Assembly: GCF_001890385.1 (NCBI RefSeq)
Contig: NZ_CP018221.1
Coordinates: forward strand, 3,149,501 to 3,213,500
DNA from: Tardibacter chloracetimidivorans
GTDB lineage: Bacteria; Pseudomonadota; Alphaproteobacteria; Sphingomonadales; Sphingomonadaceae
Direction: 5' to 3'
DNA length: 64,000 nucleotides
In this document: piece after piece, positions 1-8,200 of the stretch
Layout of the letters: each line of letters opens with the position of its first letter
How positions within the stretch are numbered: the first letter of the stretch is position 1
Position numbers and translations under genes: made by a program
Notes under the pieces: generated by a model
Told to the model about the DNA's origin: nothing
What the model saw: the letters and a program-made list of their open reading frames with translations, nothing else
Databases searched by the model: none

Positions 1-84
1 AGCCCGGCGATTTGCGGTTGCCAGTCCATTCGGGACGGCAAGGAAATGATTTGGCGGGCTGTTTCGGGCTTTAGGATCGGGGCC

Positions 85-2076
85 CTAGGCGGCGGCGCGG
101 TGGCCCATCGCCTCGCGCACCTTCGCCTCAAGCGCGCTGATGGTGAAGGGCTTGTGGAGAATAGGCGTGGTGCCCAGCAGTTCCGCCCCCCGGCCGCCGG
201 CATCCTCGACACTTCCCGCATAGCCGGTCGTGAACATCACGCTCAGTCCCGGCCGCACGTCGCGCGCGGCAAGCGCAAGCTCGGGGCCGGTCATCTCCGG
301 CATCACGACATCGGTCAGCAGCAGGTGGATCGACGGGTCTTCGGCGAGCCGGTCCAGCGCCACGGCGCCGCTGTCGGCCTCGACGACATTATATCCCAGC
401 TCCTGAAGGGCAGCCATGGTCGATGCCCGGACGCGCGGCTCGTCCTCCACCACCAGCACGGTCTGCGCGTGCTGCGACTGGGGCTGTTGCACGCGCGGCG
501 GCGGGGCCGGCAGCGACACCACGCGCGGCTGCGCGGATGTGTTGCCCGCATGGCGCGGCAGGAAAAGGGTGACGGTGGTGCCCTCACCCTCCACCGAATC
601 GATCGACAGTTCGCCGCGCGACTGGCGGACGAAGCCGTAGATCTGGCTCAGGCCAAGGCCGGTTCCCTTGCCCACGTCCTTGGTGGTGAAGAAAGGCTCC
701 AGCACGCGGTCGATCACATGCTCGGGAATACCCGCGCCCGTGTCGCTCACTGTGATGACGATATAGTCGCCGGGCGACAATGTGCCCCGCCCCGCAGTGG
801 TGCTCTGGGCGATCGTCCGGTTTTCGGCGCTGATCGTCAGCCGTCCGCCCAGAGGCATTGCGTCGCGCGCGTTGACCGCCAGGTTCAGGATCGCGCTTTC
901 TAGCTGGGTGGGGTCGGTCCACACCGGCCAGGCGTCGTCCGCGACCGTCATCTCCATCTCGATCTGTTCGCCGAGCGTGCGCGACAGCATTTCCGACATG
1001 CCCAATATCATCGGGCCGACGGCGACCCCTTCCGGCTGAAGCGGCTGTTGGCGGGCAAAGGCGAGCAGGCGTTGGGTGAGCGACGCGGCGCGGTTCGCGC
1101 CTTCCATCGCGTTCACGATATGGCGCTCCATCTCGGCGGTTTCGCGGGTCAGCCTGCGCCGCGCCATGTCGAGCCCGCCGATCACCACCGCAAGCATGTT
1201 GTTGAAGTCGTGCGCGATCCCGCCCGAAAGCTGGCCGATCGCGTCCATCTTCTGCATCTGGCGAAGCTGCGCCTCGGCGGCGGCGCGCTCTTCGGCCTCC
1301 GCCCTCAACCGCGCATTGGCGTCGCTCAGCTCGGCCGTGCGCGCGGCGACCGCTCGCTCCAGCTCGGCGGTGCGGCGGCGATGCGCCTGCACGCGCCGTT
1401 CGGTGTCCCGCCGCGCGGCGACGGCGCGGACGGCTGTCCAGCCCAGCAGGCCCGCCGCCGCGATCATCATGACGCCAAGCGCAGCCAGCGCGCTGTCCAG
1501 CAGGTTGGACCAGTCCGTCATCGAATTGGCGTGATCCCGGCGCGCTGACAGGCGGTCGCGCTCCTCCTCGCCGATCCGCTGCAACACGCGGCGCATCTGC
1601 GTTCCGGTGCTGGTGGAGCTTTCCTCGTCAAAAGCGTGAAAGGCCGCCCATTGCCGCTTGTAGGTCGCAAGATTGGCCGGGCGCGCCAGTTCCTCGCCCC
1701 TTTTGCGGTACAGCGCCTTCAGTTCGGTGATCGGCTGGCGCTGGCGTGGATTGTCGGCGGTGAGCTGCGTCACCCGGATGAGCAGACGCCCGGCCTTCAG
1801 CCACTCGTCATAATAGCGGGTGCCGTCGCGCGGATCGCTGGAGACGACGAACATGCCCAGCGACGCCTCGGCGCGCGCCACCGCCGTTTCAAACGATCCG
1901 GTGGCGACCAGGACGTCATAGGTGTGGCGTTCGGCCTGGCCTGCCTGTTCGCGGGCGTCGTTCGCGCGGAACAGCAAAAGCACGATGGAGATAAGCAGAA
2001 ACGCGAACAGCGCTGCGGCATATGACGCCCAGCGCCCAGGCTTTCCGTTCGGCAGGCGTTCCGACGTGTCCGACAT
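85..2076 (-). CDS. Hybrid sensor histidine kinase with C-terminal receiver domain
   Basis: 663 residues. A membrane segment lies at about 18-37, followed by a periplasmic region that looks like a CHASE3 sensor (about 40-190), a second membrane segment (about 194-216), a coiled coil (225-275) and a HWE/HATPase_c-type core. The phospho-acceptor box contains GGIAHDFNN with His289; the N box is [11 protein letters not shown] near 398-408; the G boxes are DTGAGI and GTGLGL. A receiver domain follows at about 538-663 with Glu544/Asp545, phospho-acceptor Asp589 in [10 protein letters not shown] and Lys642. This order is that of kinases that autophosphorylate and pass phosphate to their own receiver. 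The signal sensed cannot be read. A TTAACCAT octamer lies 42-49 bases upstream of the start. No partner regulator is adjacent. Confidence 0.9.
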   Translation of the reverse strand: MSDTSERLPNGKPGRWASYAAALFAFLLISIVLLLFRANDAREQAGQAERHTYDVLVATGSFETAVARAEASLGMFVVSSDPRDGTRYYDEWLKAGRLLIRVTQLTADNPRQRQPITELKALYRKRGEELARPANLATYKRQWAAFHAFDEESSTSTGTQMRRVLQRIGEEERDRLSARRDHANSMTDWSNLLDSALAALGVMMIAAAGLLGWTAVRAVAARRDTERRVQAHRRRTAELERAVAARTAELSDANARLRAEAEERAAAEAQLRQMQKMDAIGQLSGGIAHDFNNMLAVVIGGLDMARRRLTRETAEMERHIVNAMEGANRAASLTQRLLAFARQQPLQPEGVAVGPMILGMSEMLSRTLGEQIEMEMTVADDAWPVWTDPTQLESAILNLAVNARDAMPLGGRLTISAENRTIAQSTTAGRGTLSPGDYIVITVSDTGAGIPEHVIDRVLEPFFTTKDVGKGTGLGLSQIYGFVRQSRGELSIDSVEGEGTTVTLFLPRHAGNTSAQPRVVSLPAPPPRVQQPQSQHAQTVLVVEDEPRVRASTMAALQELGYNVVEADSGAVALDRLAEDPSIHLLLTDVVMPEMTGPELALAARDVRPGLSVMFTTGYAGSVEDAGGRGAELLGTTPILHKPFTISALEAKVREAMGHRAAA

Positions 2077-2117
2077 CGCGTCTTCTCCTTGCCCCTTGGC
2101 GCCGGAGATAACGCCCG

Positions 2118-2125
2118 ATGGTTAA
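2118..2125 (-). promoter_or_regulatory. Candidate CtrA half-site upstream of the hybrid kinase
   Basis: Read on the minus strand this is TTAACCAT, the form described for CtrA half-sites in alphaproteobacteria. It lies 42-49 bases before the kinase start. An eight-base match can occur by chance, so this is only a candidate. Confidence 0.3.
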
Positions 2126-2140
2126 TAAATCCTTCCCATC

Positions 2141-2159
2141 CTGCCTTCGGCGCGGGCAG
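2141..2159 (-). terminator. Weak hairpin downstream of spt
   Basis: CTGCC (2141-2145) pairs with GGCAG (2155-2159), just past the spt stop codon on the minus strand. The stem is short and there is no clean U tract, so terminator function is uncertain. Confidence 0.25.
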
Positions 2160-2162
2160 TCG

Positions 2163-3377
2163 TTAGGCTGCCCTTGAGGAGAGATAACCCGTTGCCGCAC
2201 CCGCCTTGGCGAAGATTTCGAGGATCTCGTCCACCTGTTCGTCGCTATGCTCGGCGCACAGCGAGCAGCGCAGCAGGTACATGCCCGCCGGGGTCGCGGG
2301 CGGACGCGCCATGTTGACGTAAAGGCCCAGCTCCAGCAGCGCCTGCCACAGGCGGACGGTGGTTTCCTGATCGGGCAGGATGATCGCGATGATTGCCGAT
2401 TGCGCGGTCTCGGTGCCAAGGGCGAATCCCAGGTCGCGCAGGCCATGGTGCAGCCGCCGCGAGTTCTTCCAGAGGTGCGCGCGCTTCTCGCCCGCGTGCA
2501 TCAGCTTGCGGATAGATGTCGCGGCGGTCGCGACCACCGACGGCGGTAGCGATGCGGTGAACACATAGGGACGGCAGACCAGCCGCAGCACCTCGAACTT
2601 CGGATGGTTCGATACGCAGAAGCCGCCGACGGTCCCCACCGATTTGGAAAAGGTGCCGACGACGAAATCCACCTGGTCGGCGACGCCCGCTTCCTCGAAG
2701 ACGCCGCGCCCATGCTCGCCGAAAAAGCCCATGCCGTGCGCTTCGTCCACCAGCACCATCGCGCCGTGCTTCTTGGCGACGGCGACCATCTCCTTCAGCG
2801 GCGCGATATCGCCCAGCATCGAATAGACGCCTTCAAGGATGACGAGCTTGCCCGCTTCGGCGGGAAGGCGGCCGAGGCGCTTGTCCAGATCCTCGACGCT
2901 GTTGTGGCGAAAGCGGACGATGTCGGCGTTCCCAAGATAGCAGCCGTCATAGATGGAGGCGTGGCTGTCGGCGTCGAGGATGATGTAGTCGCCCTTCGCC
3001 GCCAGCGTGGAGACGACGCCCAGGTTGGCCTGGTATCCGGTCGAAAAGACGATGGCGTGATCGGTGCCGTAGAAGTCCTTCAGCGCGTCTTCCACCTCGC
3101 GGTGGCCCTGATAGGTGCCGTTCAGCACGCGGCTGCCGGTGGTGCCCGATCCATATTCGTCCAGCGCCTTCTTGCCCGCCGCGATCACATCGGGGTCGAA
3201 GGTCATGCCCATATAGTTGTAGGTGCCCAGCAATATCGTCCGCTTGCCGGAGATGATCGCCTCGGTCGGCGACACGACCTGTTCCATCACCAGCGAAAAC
3301 GGGTCGCGGACGCCCGAATCGAGCAGCGCCTGACGCTCTGCGATGAGCGCGTCGAACTTTGAAAAGAGATCGGTCAT
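2163..3377 (-). CDS. spt: Serine palmitoyltransferase
   Basis: 404 residues, fold type I PLP enzyme of the alpha-oxoamine synthase family. It condenses L-serine with a long-chain acyl thioester to give 3-ketosphinganine, the first step of sphingolipid synthesis. Visible landmarks are the PLP-lysine motif GTFSKSVGTVGG (Lys245), DEAHGMGFFG (Asp211, His214) and the His139 stacking position in DADSHASIYDG. Length and sequence match the soluble homodimeric sphingomonad enzyme better than AONS or KBL. It overlaps the upstream acyl carrier protein gene by ATGA, which implies translational coupling and an acyl-ACP rather than acyl-CoA substrate. The 404-residue protein starts at an ATG and looks complete. 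Confidence 0.93.
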   Translation of the reverse strand: MTDLFSKFDALIAERQALLDSGVRDPFSLVMEQVVSPTEAIISGKRTILLGTYNYMGMTFDPDVIAAGKKALDEYGSGTTGSRVLNGTYQGHREVEDALKDFYGTDHAIVFSTGYQANLGVVSTLAAKGDYIILDADSHASIYDGCYLGNADIVRFRHNSVEDLDKRLGRLPAEAGKLVILEGVYSMLGDIAPLKEMVAVAKKHGAMVLVDEAHGMGFFGEHGRGVFEEAGVADQVDFVVGTFSKSVGTVGGFCVSNHPKFEVLRLVCRPYVFTASLPPSVVATAATSIRKLMHAGEKRAHLWKNSRRLHHGLRDLGFALGTETAQSAIIAIILPDQETTVRLWQALLELGLYVNMARPPATPAGMYLLRCSLCAEHSDEQVDEILEIFAKAGAATGYLSSRAA

Positions 3378-3616
3378 TTCGCGAGCTTCGCCACTGCATC
3401 GGCAAGCTGGCCGATGGTTTCAAGTTCAGGCAGCATGTTGAGCGGCAGGGTGATGTCCCATTCGTCCTCGATCGAGGCGACCAGATCCATCACCTTCAGC
3501 GAATCCAGCTCCAGGTCGCGGGCGAAGCTGGTGTCCTCGCCAAGCGTCACGCCCTTTTCGTTGAAGGGTTCGATCAGTTCGACAATGCGGGCGAATATCT
3601 GGCTGCGATCGGTCAT
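3374..3616 (-). CDS. acpR: Sphingolipid-associated acyl carrier protein
   Basis: 80 residues, acidic four-helix carrier protein. The phosphopantetheine site is the DSL motif LELDSLKVMDL, with Ser39. It is distinct from the usual fabD-fabG-linked AcpP in sequence (EDEWDITLPLNM in place of the typical AcpP helix III region). The stop codon overlaps the spt start (ATGA), so the two are surely co-expressed. In Caulobacter a dedicated carrier protein next to spt is required for ceramide synthesis; the same role is inferred here. The gene symbol follows that locus and is an inference from context. Confidence 0.85.
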   Translation of the reverse strand: MTDRSQIFARIVELIEPFNEKGVTLGEDTSFARDLELDSLKVMDLVASIEDEWDITLPLNMLPELETIGQLADAVAKLAK

Positions 3617-3769
3617 CGGGCGTCCTTAGCGGTATCGTGCACCCATTGCCAAGCAATTGGGGCAGGATGCGGGCAGGCTTTGGGCGCGGTTGCGCGCATC
3701 AATTTGCTTGAGCTTCGACGGTGCTTGGGCAAATTGCTGGCGGGGTAACGGGCGATGGGAGTTCTGTTG

Positions 3770-3892
3770 ATGAAAAGAGCGGTGGTTTTCATTTTGGGCG
3801 CGGCGGTGCTGCTTGCCGGGTGCAACACTTTTGAAGGCGTGGGCAAGGACGTGCAGTCGGTCGGCCGCACGGTGGAAGACGCGGCGAACTAA
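3770..3892 (+). CDS. Entericidin-like small lipoprotein
   Basis: 40 residues beginning MKRAVVFILGAA, with lipobox LLAGC giving a mature N-terminus at Cys18 and a 23-residue mature peptide. The pattern CNTFEGVGKDV.S.G.....A is that of the entericidin A/B family, small outer-envelope lipoproteins. GGGAG lies 8 bases before ATG 3770. An in-frame ATG at 3755 is possible but lacks a good site. It is divergent from acpR and ends only 6 bases before the cerR stop codon on the other strand. Confidence 0.85.
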   Translation: MKRAVVFILGAAVLLAGCNTFEGVGKDVQSVGRTVEDAAN

Positions 3893-3898
3893 AGTTCG

Positions 3899-4819
3899 CT
3901 AGAGCCAGCCTTTTTCCCGATACCAGGCGGCGACGGCGGCCAGCCCCGCGGGCGTTTCGATCGCGGGCGACCAGAACGCCGCATCGGGGCGCCGCTCGGC
4001 GGTCGCCACCCAGTCGGGATGGCAGAAATAGCGGGCGCGGTCGAAACTGAGCTTGGGCAGTCGTCGGTTGAGCCGCGCCCAGCCGGTGTCGATCGCAGCG
4101 CCAAGCGTGAGCAGGGGGGCGGGCATCGGCAGGCTGCGTGCCTTGCGTCCCACCGCATCGGCGATGGCTGTGGCGAATTCGTGATGGCCCCAGCCGCCGG
4201 GACGGTTGTCGTCCGGCTCCAGCGTCAGGTGCGAGGGCGCTCCCGGCCCTGCGAGGAGGAGGAGCAGGTCGGCAAGGTCGTGCGCATGGATCAGCGACAG
4301 CCGCCCCGCCGGGGGCAGCAGCACCAGTCCCCGCGCCGCCATGCGGAACAGCTCCAGGCTCTCCCGGTCGCCGGGGCCATAGACGGCGGGAGGCCGCACG
4401 ATCGCCCAGTCCAGCCCGCTTTCCGCCATCAGCTTTTCGCTTTCCGCCTTTGACCGGCCATAGGCCGAAAGCTCCGGCTCGCGCGCCGCAAGCGAGGAGA
4501 CATGGACGAAGCGCCTGACATCGGCCGCTGCTGCGGCGGCGATCATCGATGCGGTGCCCGCCACGTTACCGGCGATGAACCCCGCCTCGTTGCGCGCGTT
4601 GATGACGCCTGCGACATGGATGACGGCGTCAGCGCCCTCGACCAGTCGCCCAAGGCTGCCCGGAAGGTCCAGCGCGCCCTCGATCCAGACGATGCCGGGC
4701 TGGGCGGGCTGCGGCTGTCGGGTCAGCGCGCGGACGGCATTGCCCTGCGCGACTGCGCGTTCGGCGAGGTGGCGTCCGACAAAGCCGGTCGCCCCGGTGA
4801 TGGCGATTGTGGTCGTCAC
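3899..4819 (-). CDS. cerR: NAD(P)-dependent epimerase/reductase, ceramide reductase candidate
   Basis: 306 residues, extended short-chain dehydrogenase fold. The nucleotide-binding motif is TGATGFVGRHLA at the N-terminus and the catalytic motif is YGRSKAESEK (Tyr and Lys), preceded by a serine in VHVSSLAA. Family members reduce or epimerise sugar or keto groups; the position two genes from spt/acpR and the Caulobacter precedent suggest reduction of the 3-keto group of the sphingoid base or of ketoceramide. Starts at GTG 4819; no strong ribosome site. The c-di-GMP gene ends 44 bases upstream, so they could share a transcript. Substrate is inferred from context only. Confidence 0.75.
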   Translation of the reverse strand: MTTTIAITGATGFVGRHLAERAVAQGNAVRALTRQPQPAQPGIVWIEGALDLPGSLGRLVEGADAVIHVAGVINARNEAGFIAGNVAGTASMIAAAAAADVRRFVHVSSLAAREPELSAYGRSKAESEKLMAESGLDWAIVRPPAVYGPGDRESLELFRMAARGLVLLPPAGRLSLIHAHDLADLLLLLAGPGAPSHLTLEPDDNRPGGWGHHEFATAIADAVGRKARSLPMPAPLLTLGAAIDTGWARLNRRLPKLSFDRARYFCHPDWVATAERRPDAAFWSPAIETPAGLAAVAAWYREKGWL

Positions 4820-4863
4820 GCGGCACTGATGCCCGGTCCCGGCGCGCCGGGCAAGCGCCGAGG

Positions 4864-7233
4864 TCAGCCGAAGTTGCGGCGGACGACGTTCGGTTCGCCT
4901 TCGGGTTCGCTCACCAGAGCGTTCGCCTGCGCCGCCGACATGGGGTGGGAGAAGAAGAAGCCCTGCACCTGGCCGCAGCCAAGGTCGCGCACGCTTTCAT
5001 ATTCTTCCTCGGTCTCCGCGCCTTCGGCCGTGGTTTCCATGCCGAGGCTTCCCGCCATCGCCACGATCGCGCGGATGATGGCCACGCTTTCGTCGGAGTT
5101 CTGCGCCGCGCCGCGCACGAAGCTGCGGTCGATCTTGATCTTGGAAAAATTGGCCTTGCGCAGATAGCCCAGCGACGAATAGCCGGTGCCGAAATCGTCG
5201 AGCGCAATGCGAACGCCGATCGCCTCCAGCTGGTGCAGCGTCGCCAGCGTATAGGCGTTTTCCGCGAGGAACACGCCCTCGGTGATCTCCACCTCAAGCC
5301 GCGTCGGCGAAAGCCCGTTCTTGCTGAGCGACGAGAGGATCACCGTCGTCAGGTTCGGATTGGCGAATTGCAGCGGCGACAGGTTGATCGCCAGGCGGAT
5401 ATTGTCCGGCCAGTTCACCGCCTCGGCGCAGGCGGAACGGATCACCCATTCGCCGATGGAGGTGATGAGGCCCGCTTCCTCGGCGATCGGCACGAACTTG
5501 TCGGGCGGCACTTCGCCAAGGGCGGGGTGGGTCCAGCGCAGCAGCGCCTCGAATCCTTCGATCTTCTGCGTGTGGGACGCGATGATCGGCTGATAGGCAA
5601 GCGTCAGCTCGCCGTTCTTCAGTGCGGAACGCAGCTCGGTTTCCAGCTGGCGGCGTTCTTCCGCCTCGCGGTGCATCTCGGGCAGGTAGCGGCGCACCAC
5701 GCCGCGTCCGGCGTCCTTGGCGCGATAAAGCGCAAGATCGGCGCTGCGGATCAGATTGTGCGCGCTTGCGCCGTCGCTTGGCCCGAAGGCGATGCCAATG
5801 CTCGCGCCGATCGACAGCTTGTGGCCGTCGATCTCGTAAGTATCCGAAAGCCGGTCGATCAGCCTTTCGCCAAGCTCGATCACCGCCTTGTCGTCGTCCG
5901 CCTCGCGCACGACGATGGCGAATTCGTCGCCGCCCAGGCGGCCGATGCGGTGGCCGTCGTCGGTCGAATCCTCGATCCGGTGGGCGACTTCGCACAAAAG
6001 CTTGTCGCCGATCTGGTGGCCCAGCGTGTCGTTGATCGACTTGAACCGGTCCAGGTCGATGAACATCAGCGCGCAGACGCGCCGCAGCCTGTGCGCGCGG
6101 ATCAGCGCTTCTTCCAGCCCGTCCATCAGCAGCGCGCGGTTGGGCAGGCCGGTCAGCGCGTCATAGCGCGCCATGCGGTTGATCTTGTCTTCGGACAGCC
6201 GGGCTTCGGTGATGTCCGACCCGACGCCACGGAAGCCGCGATGAATGCCGTCCTCGTCGACGATCGGCTGGGCGGAAAGCTGCCACCAGCGCGGCTGCTC
6301 ATCGATCATCACCGGCACCACCAGATCGGTGAACGGGGCCTGGCTTTCGATCTGATAGGCAAGGGTCTTGAGCGCCAGCGGCCGCATCGCCGCCTCATCG
6401 TCGCCGCCTGCGATCAATGTCACGAAATGGCGGCCGACGAGGTCGTCCGGTTCGCGCCCCAGCATGCCCGCCATGCGATCGGTCAGATGCACGAGACGGC
6501 CCTCGCTGTCGATCTGCCACAGCCAGTCGCCCTGTGCCTCTTCATATTCGCGCAGCAGCAGCGTGATGGTCGCGTTCTTGTCCTTCAGTTCGGCCTCGTC
6601 CAGCCGCGCGGCGATGAATGCGCGCGCGTGCTGCACGATCACGCTCGCCATGCAGGCGGCAAAACCGGCGACGACGGCCGCGTTGAGCAGGTTCGACTTC
6701 AGCAGCAGGCCGGTGATGAGCGCGCCCGTGAGCAGGCCAAGCTGGGTGAGGCACATCACGGGCGCGGAGAACAGCAGCACCGTGCTCGCCATCATCGCCG
6801 TGCTCACCAGAAACACGGTCAGCGCCTGGTCGGCGTTCGTCAGGTCGGTGAGGAAGATTGCCGGGATCATCCAGAGAAGATTCGGTATGGCCAGAACGGC
6901 GGTGGCCGCCCAGATGCTCTGCACCCGCGCCCGCCCGCGCGCTCCGCCAAGTTCTTCGGAACGCAGGGCATTATGGCAGGCGATGCTCGCCGCGATCACC
7001 AGCCCGCACCAGGCTGCAAGCGCCGCCACTCCATAGGCGTCGCGCAGGGTGAGCGCGAGGCAACTCGCGTAGACGATCGACATCGCCATCTTCAGCGACA
7101 GGAACTGCTGGCTCGCCTGAAGCTGCATCGCGCGCACCTGGTCCCACAGGGGGTCGCCATCGTGCGCGATCCCTAGCAGTTGCCGGAGCGAAAGCGGCCT
7201 TCTGGGCGAGGAATTGATGGTCTTTTGCGTCAT
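4864..7233 (-). CDS. Membrane PAS-GGDEF-EAL c-di-GMP enzyme
   Basis: 789 residues. N-terminal part (about 45-205) has several hydrophobic helices, followed by a coiled segment, a PAS domain (about 230-350), a GGDEF domain and an EAL domain. GGDEF is intact at 434-438, but the usual RxxD inhibitory site five residues before it is absent (DDGH there). EAL is intact at 562-564 (EGFEALLRW), with DDFGTGYSSLGYL and EGAET also present, so both diguanylate cyclase and phosphodiesterase activity are possible. Which one dominates cannot be told. It lies between cerR and a divergent phosphoesterase gene. Confidence 0.92.
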   Translation of the reverse strand: MTQKTINSSPRRPLSLRQLLGIAHDGDPLWDQVRAMQLQASQQFLSLKMAMSIVYASCLALTLRDAYGVAALAAWCGLVIAASIACHNALRSEELGGARGRARVQSIWAATAVLAIPNLLWMIPAIFLTDLTNADQALTVFLVSTAMMASTVLLFSAPVMCLTQLGLLTGALITGLLLKSNLLNAAVVAGFAACMASVIVQHARAFIAARLDEAELKDKNATITLLLREYEEAQGDWLWQIDSEGRLVHLTDRMAGMLGREPDDLVGRHFVTLIAGGDDEAAMRPLALKTLAYQIESQAPFTDLVVPVMIDEQPRWWQLSAQPIVDEDGIHRGFRGVGSDITEARLSEDKINRMARYDALTGLPNRALLMDGLEEALIRAHRLRRVCALMFIDLDRFKSINDTLGHQIGDKLLCEVAHRIEDSTDDGHRIGRLGGDEFAIVVREADDDKAVIELGERLIDRLSDTYEIDGHKLSIGASIGIAFGPSDGASAHNLIRSADLALYRAKDAGRGVVRRYLPEMHREAEERRQLETELRSALKNGELTLAYQPIIASHTQKIEGFEALLRWTHPALGEVPPDKFVPIAEEAGLITSIGEWVIRSACAEAVNWPDNIRLAINLSPLQFANPNLTTVILSSLSKNGLSPTRLEVEITEGVFLAENAYTLATLHQLEAIGVRIALDDFGTGYSSLGYLRKANFSKIKIDRSFVRGAAQNSDESVAIIRAIVAMAGSLGMETTAEGAETEEEYESVRDLGCGQVQGFFFSHPMSAAQANALVSEPEGEPNVVRRNFG

Positions 7234-7312
7234 GACGGTCCGAAATGGCTATGCTGCGTCAGATTAGGACGCCAATGTTAACAAGTCGTTCCTCACCGCT
7301 GGGCCAAATATC

Positions 7313-8191
7313 TTGTCGGACAGATTGAAAAGGTTAAGAAAATCTTGGGCACTCCCCGCGCTGCTTCTGCTTTTGGCCCTGATGCTGGCGATTTTCCATG
7401 CCGGGTGGCGGCAGGCGATGGAGCGGCCGCATCCGGTCAGCTACGCCTTGCCGCGCGGCGGTTCCGGCGGTTCGCCACCGCTGACCATCGCCTTTCTGTC
7501 CGATACCCATGCGGGCGTGCCGGACATGCCGCCGGAGCGGCTGTCGAGGATCGTCGATCAGGTGAATGCGCTCGCGCCCGACCTCATCCTGCTTGGCGGC
7601 GACTATGTGAAGGGCTCGCCCTTCGGCATGGGCGACATTCCCGCCGAACGGGCGATCGCGCCGCTCCATGGCCTTCGCGCCCGGCTGGGCGTGATCGCGG
7701 TCCTCGGCAACAACGACTGCGCGGACGGGCAGGATGACCGGATCGCCGGGCTGCTCCGCACAGGCGGTATCCGGGTGTTGCGGAACGATGTCGCGCTGCT
7801 TCCGGGCGTTTCCGTGCTGGGCGTGGACGACGTCATCCACTGCAAGGGCAATCTCGGCCCGGCGAAGATCGCCTATGACAAGCAGATGAGGTCGCGCGCG
7901 GGCGAGCGGGCGCGGGATTTCGTCATCCTCCTCGCGCATGAGCCCGCCTTTGCCGCCTTCGCCCCCGATTACGCCGATCTCATCCTGGCCGGGCACACCC
8001 ATGGCGGACAGATGTTCCCCGCCCTGACCGGGCGGTTCGTCGCTCATCAGAACAAGCTGCCCGCCGCGCGCGGCGCAATGATGGTGAACGGCATACCGCT
8101 TGTCATCACCAGCGGCGTCGGCACCAGCAACCTGCCGCTCAGGGTCGGCGTGCCGCCTGAAATCGTGCTGCTGCGGATCGGTCCCGGCTGA
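7313..8191 (+). CDS. Membrane-anchored metallophosphoesterase
   Basis: 292 residues, with a single N-terminal membrane helix (about 13-31) and a calcineurin-like phosphoesterase domain. Metal ligands are seen in FLSDTHAG, LLGGDYV, GNND (in place of the commoner GNHD), LLAHEP and LAGHTHGGQMF. The family includes YkuE-type and lipid-active phosphoesterases; the substrate is unknown. The TTG at 7313 gives a start just before the membrane helix but has no clear ribosome site, so the exact N-terminus is uncertain. Its 3' end lies 9 bases from the convergent ligase gene. Position inside the ceramide locus hints at a lipid substrate, but this is only a suggestion. Confidence 0.85.
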   Translation: MSDRLKRLRKSWALPALLLLLALMLAIFHAGWRQAMERPHPVSYALPRGGSGGSPPLTIAFLSDTHAGVPDMPPERLSRIVDQVNALAPDLILLGGDYVKGSPFGMGDIPAERAIAPLHGLRARLGVIAVLGNNDCADGQDDRIAGLLRTGGIRVLRNDVALLPGVSVLGVDDVIHCKGNLGPAKIAYDKQMRSRAGERARDFVILLAHEPAFAAFAPDYADLILAGHTHGGQMFPALTGRFVAHQNKLPAARGAMMVNGIPLVITSGVGTSNLPLRVGVPPEIVLLRIGPG

Positions 8192-8200
8192 TCCGGCCGG

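Noticed and set aside
4807-7176. A 789-codon open frame antisense to the GGDEF/EAL gene
   Set aside because: Antisense to intact GGDEF and EAL domains; composition not protein-like.
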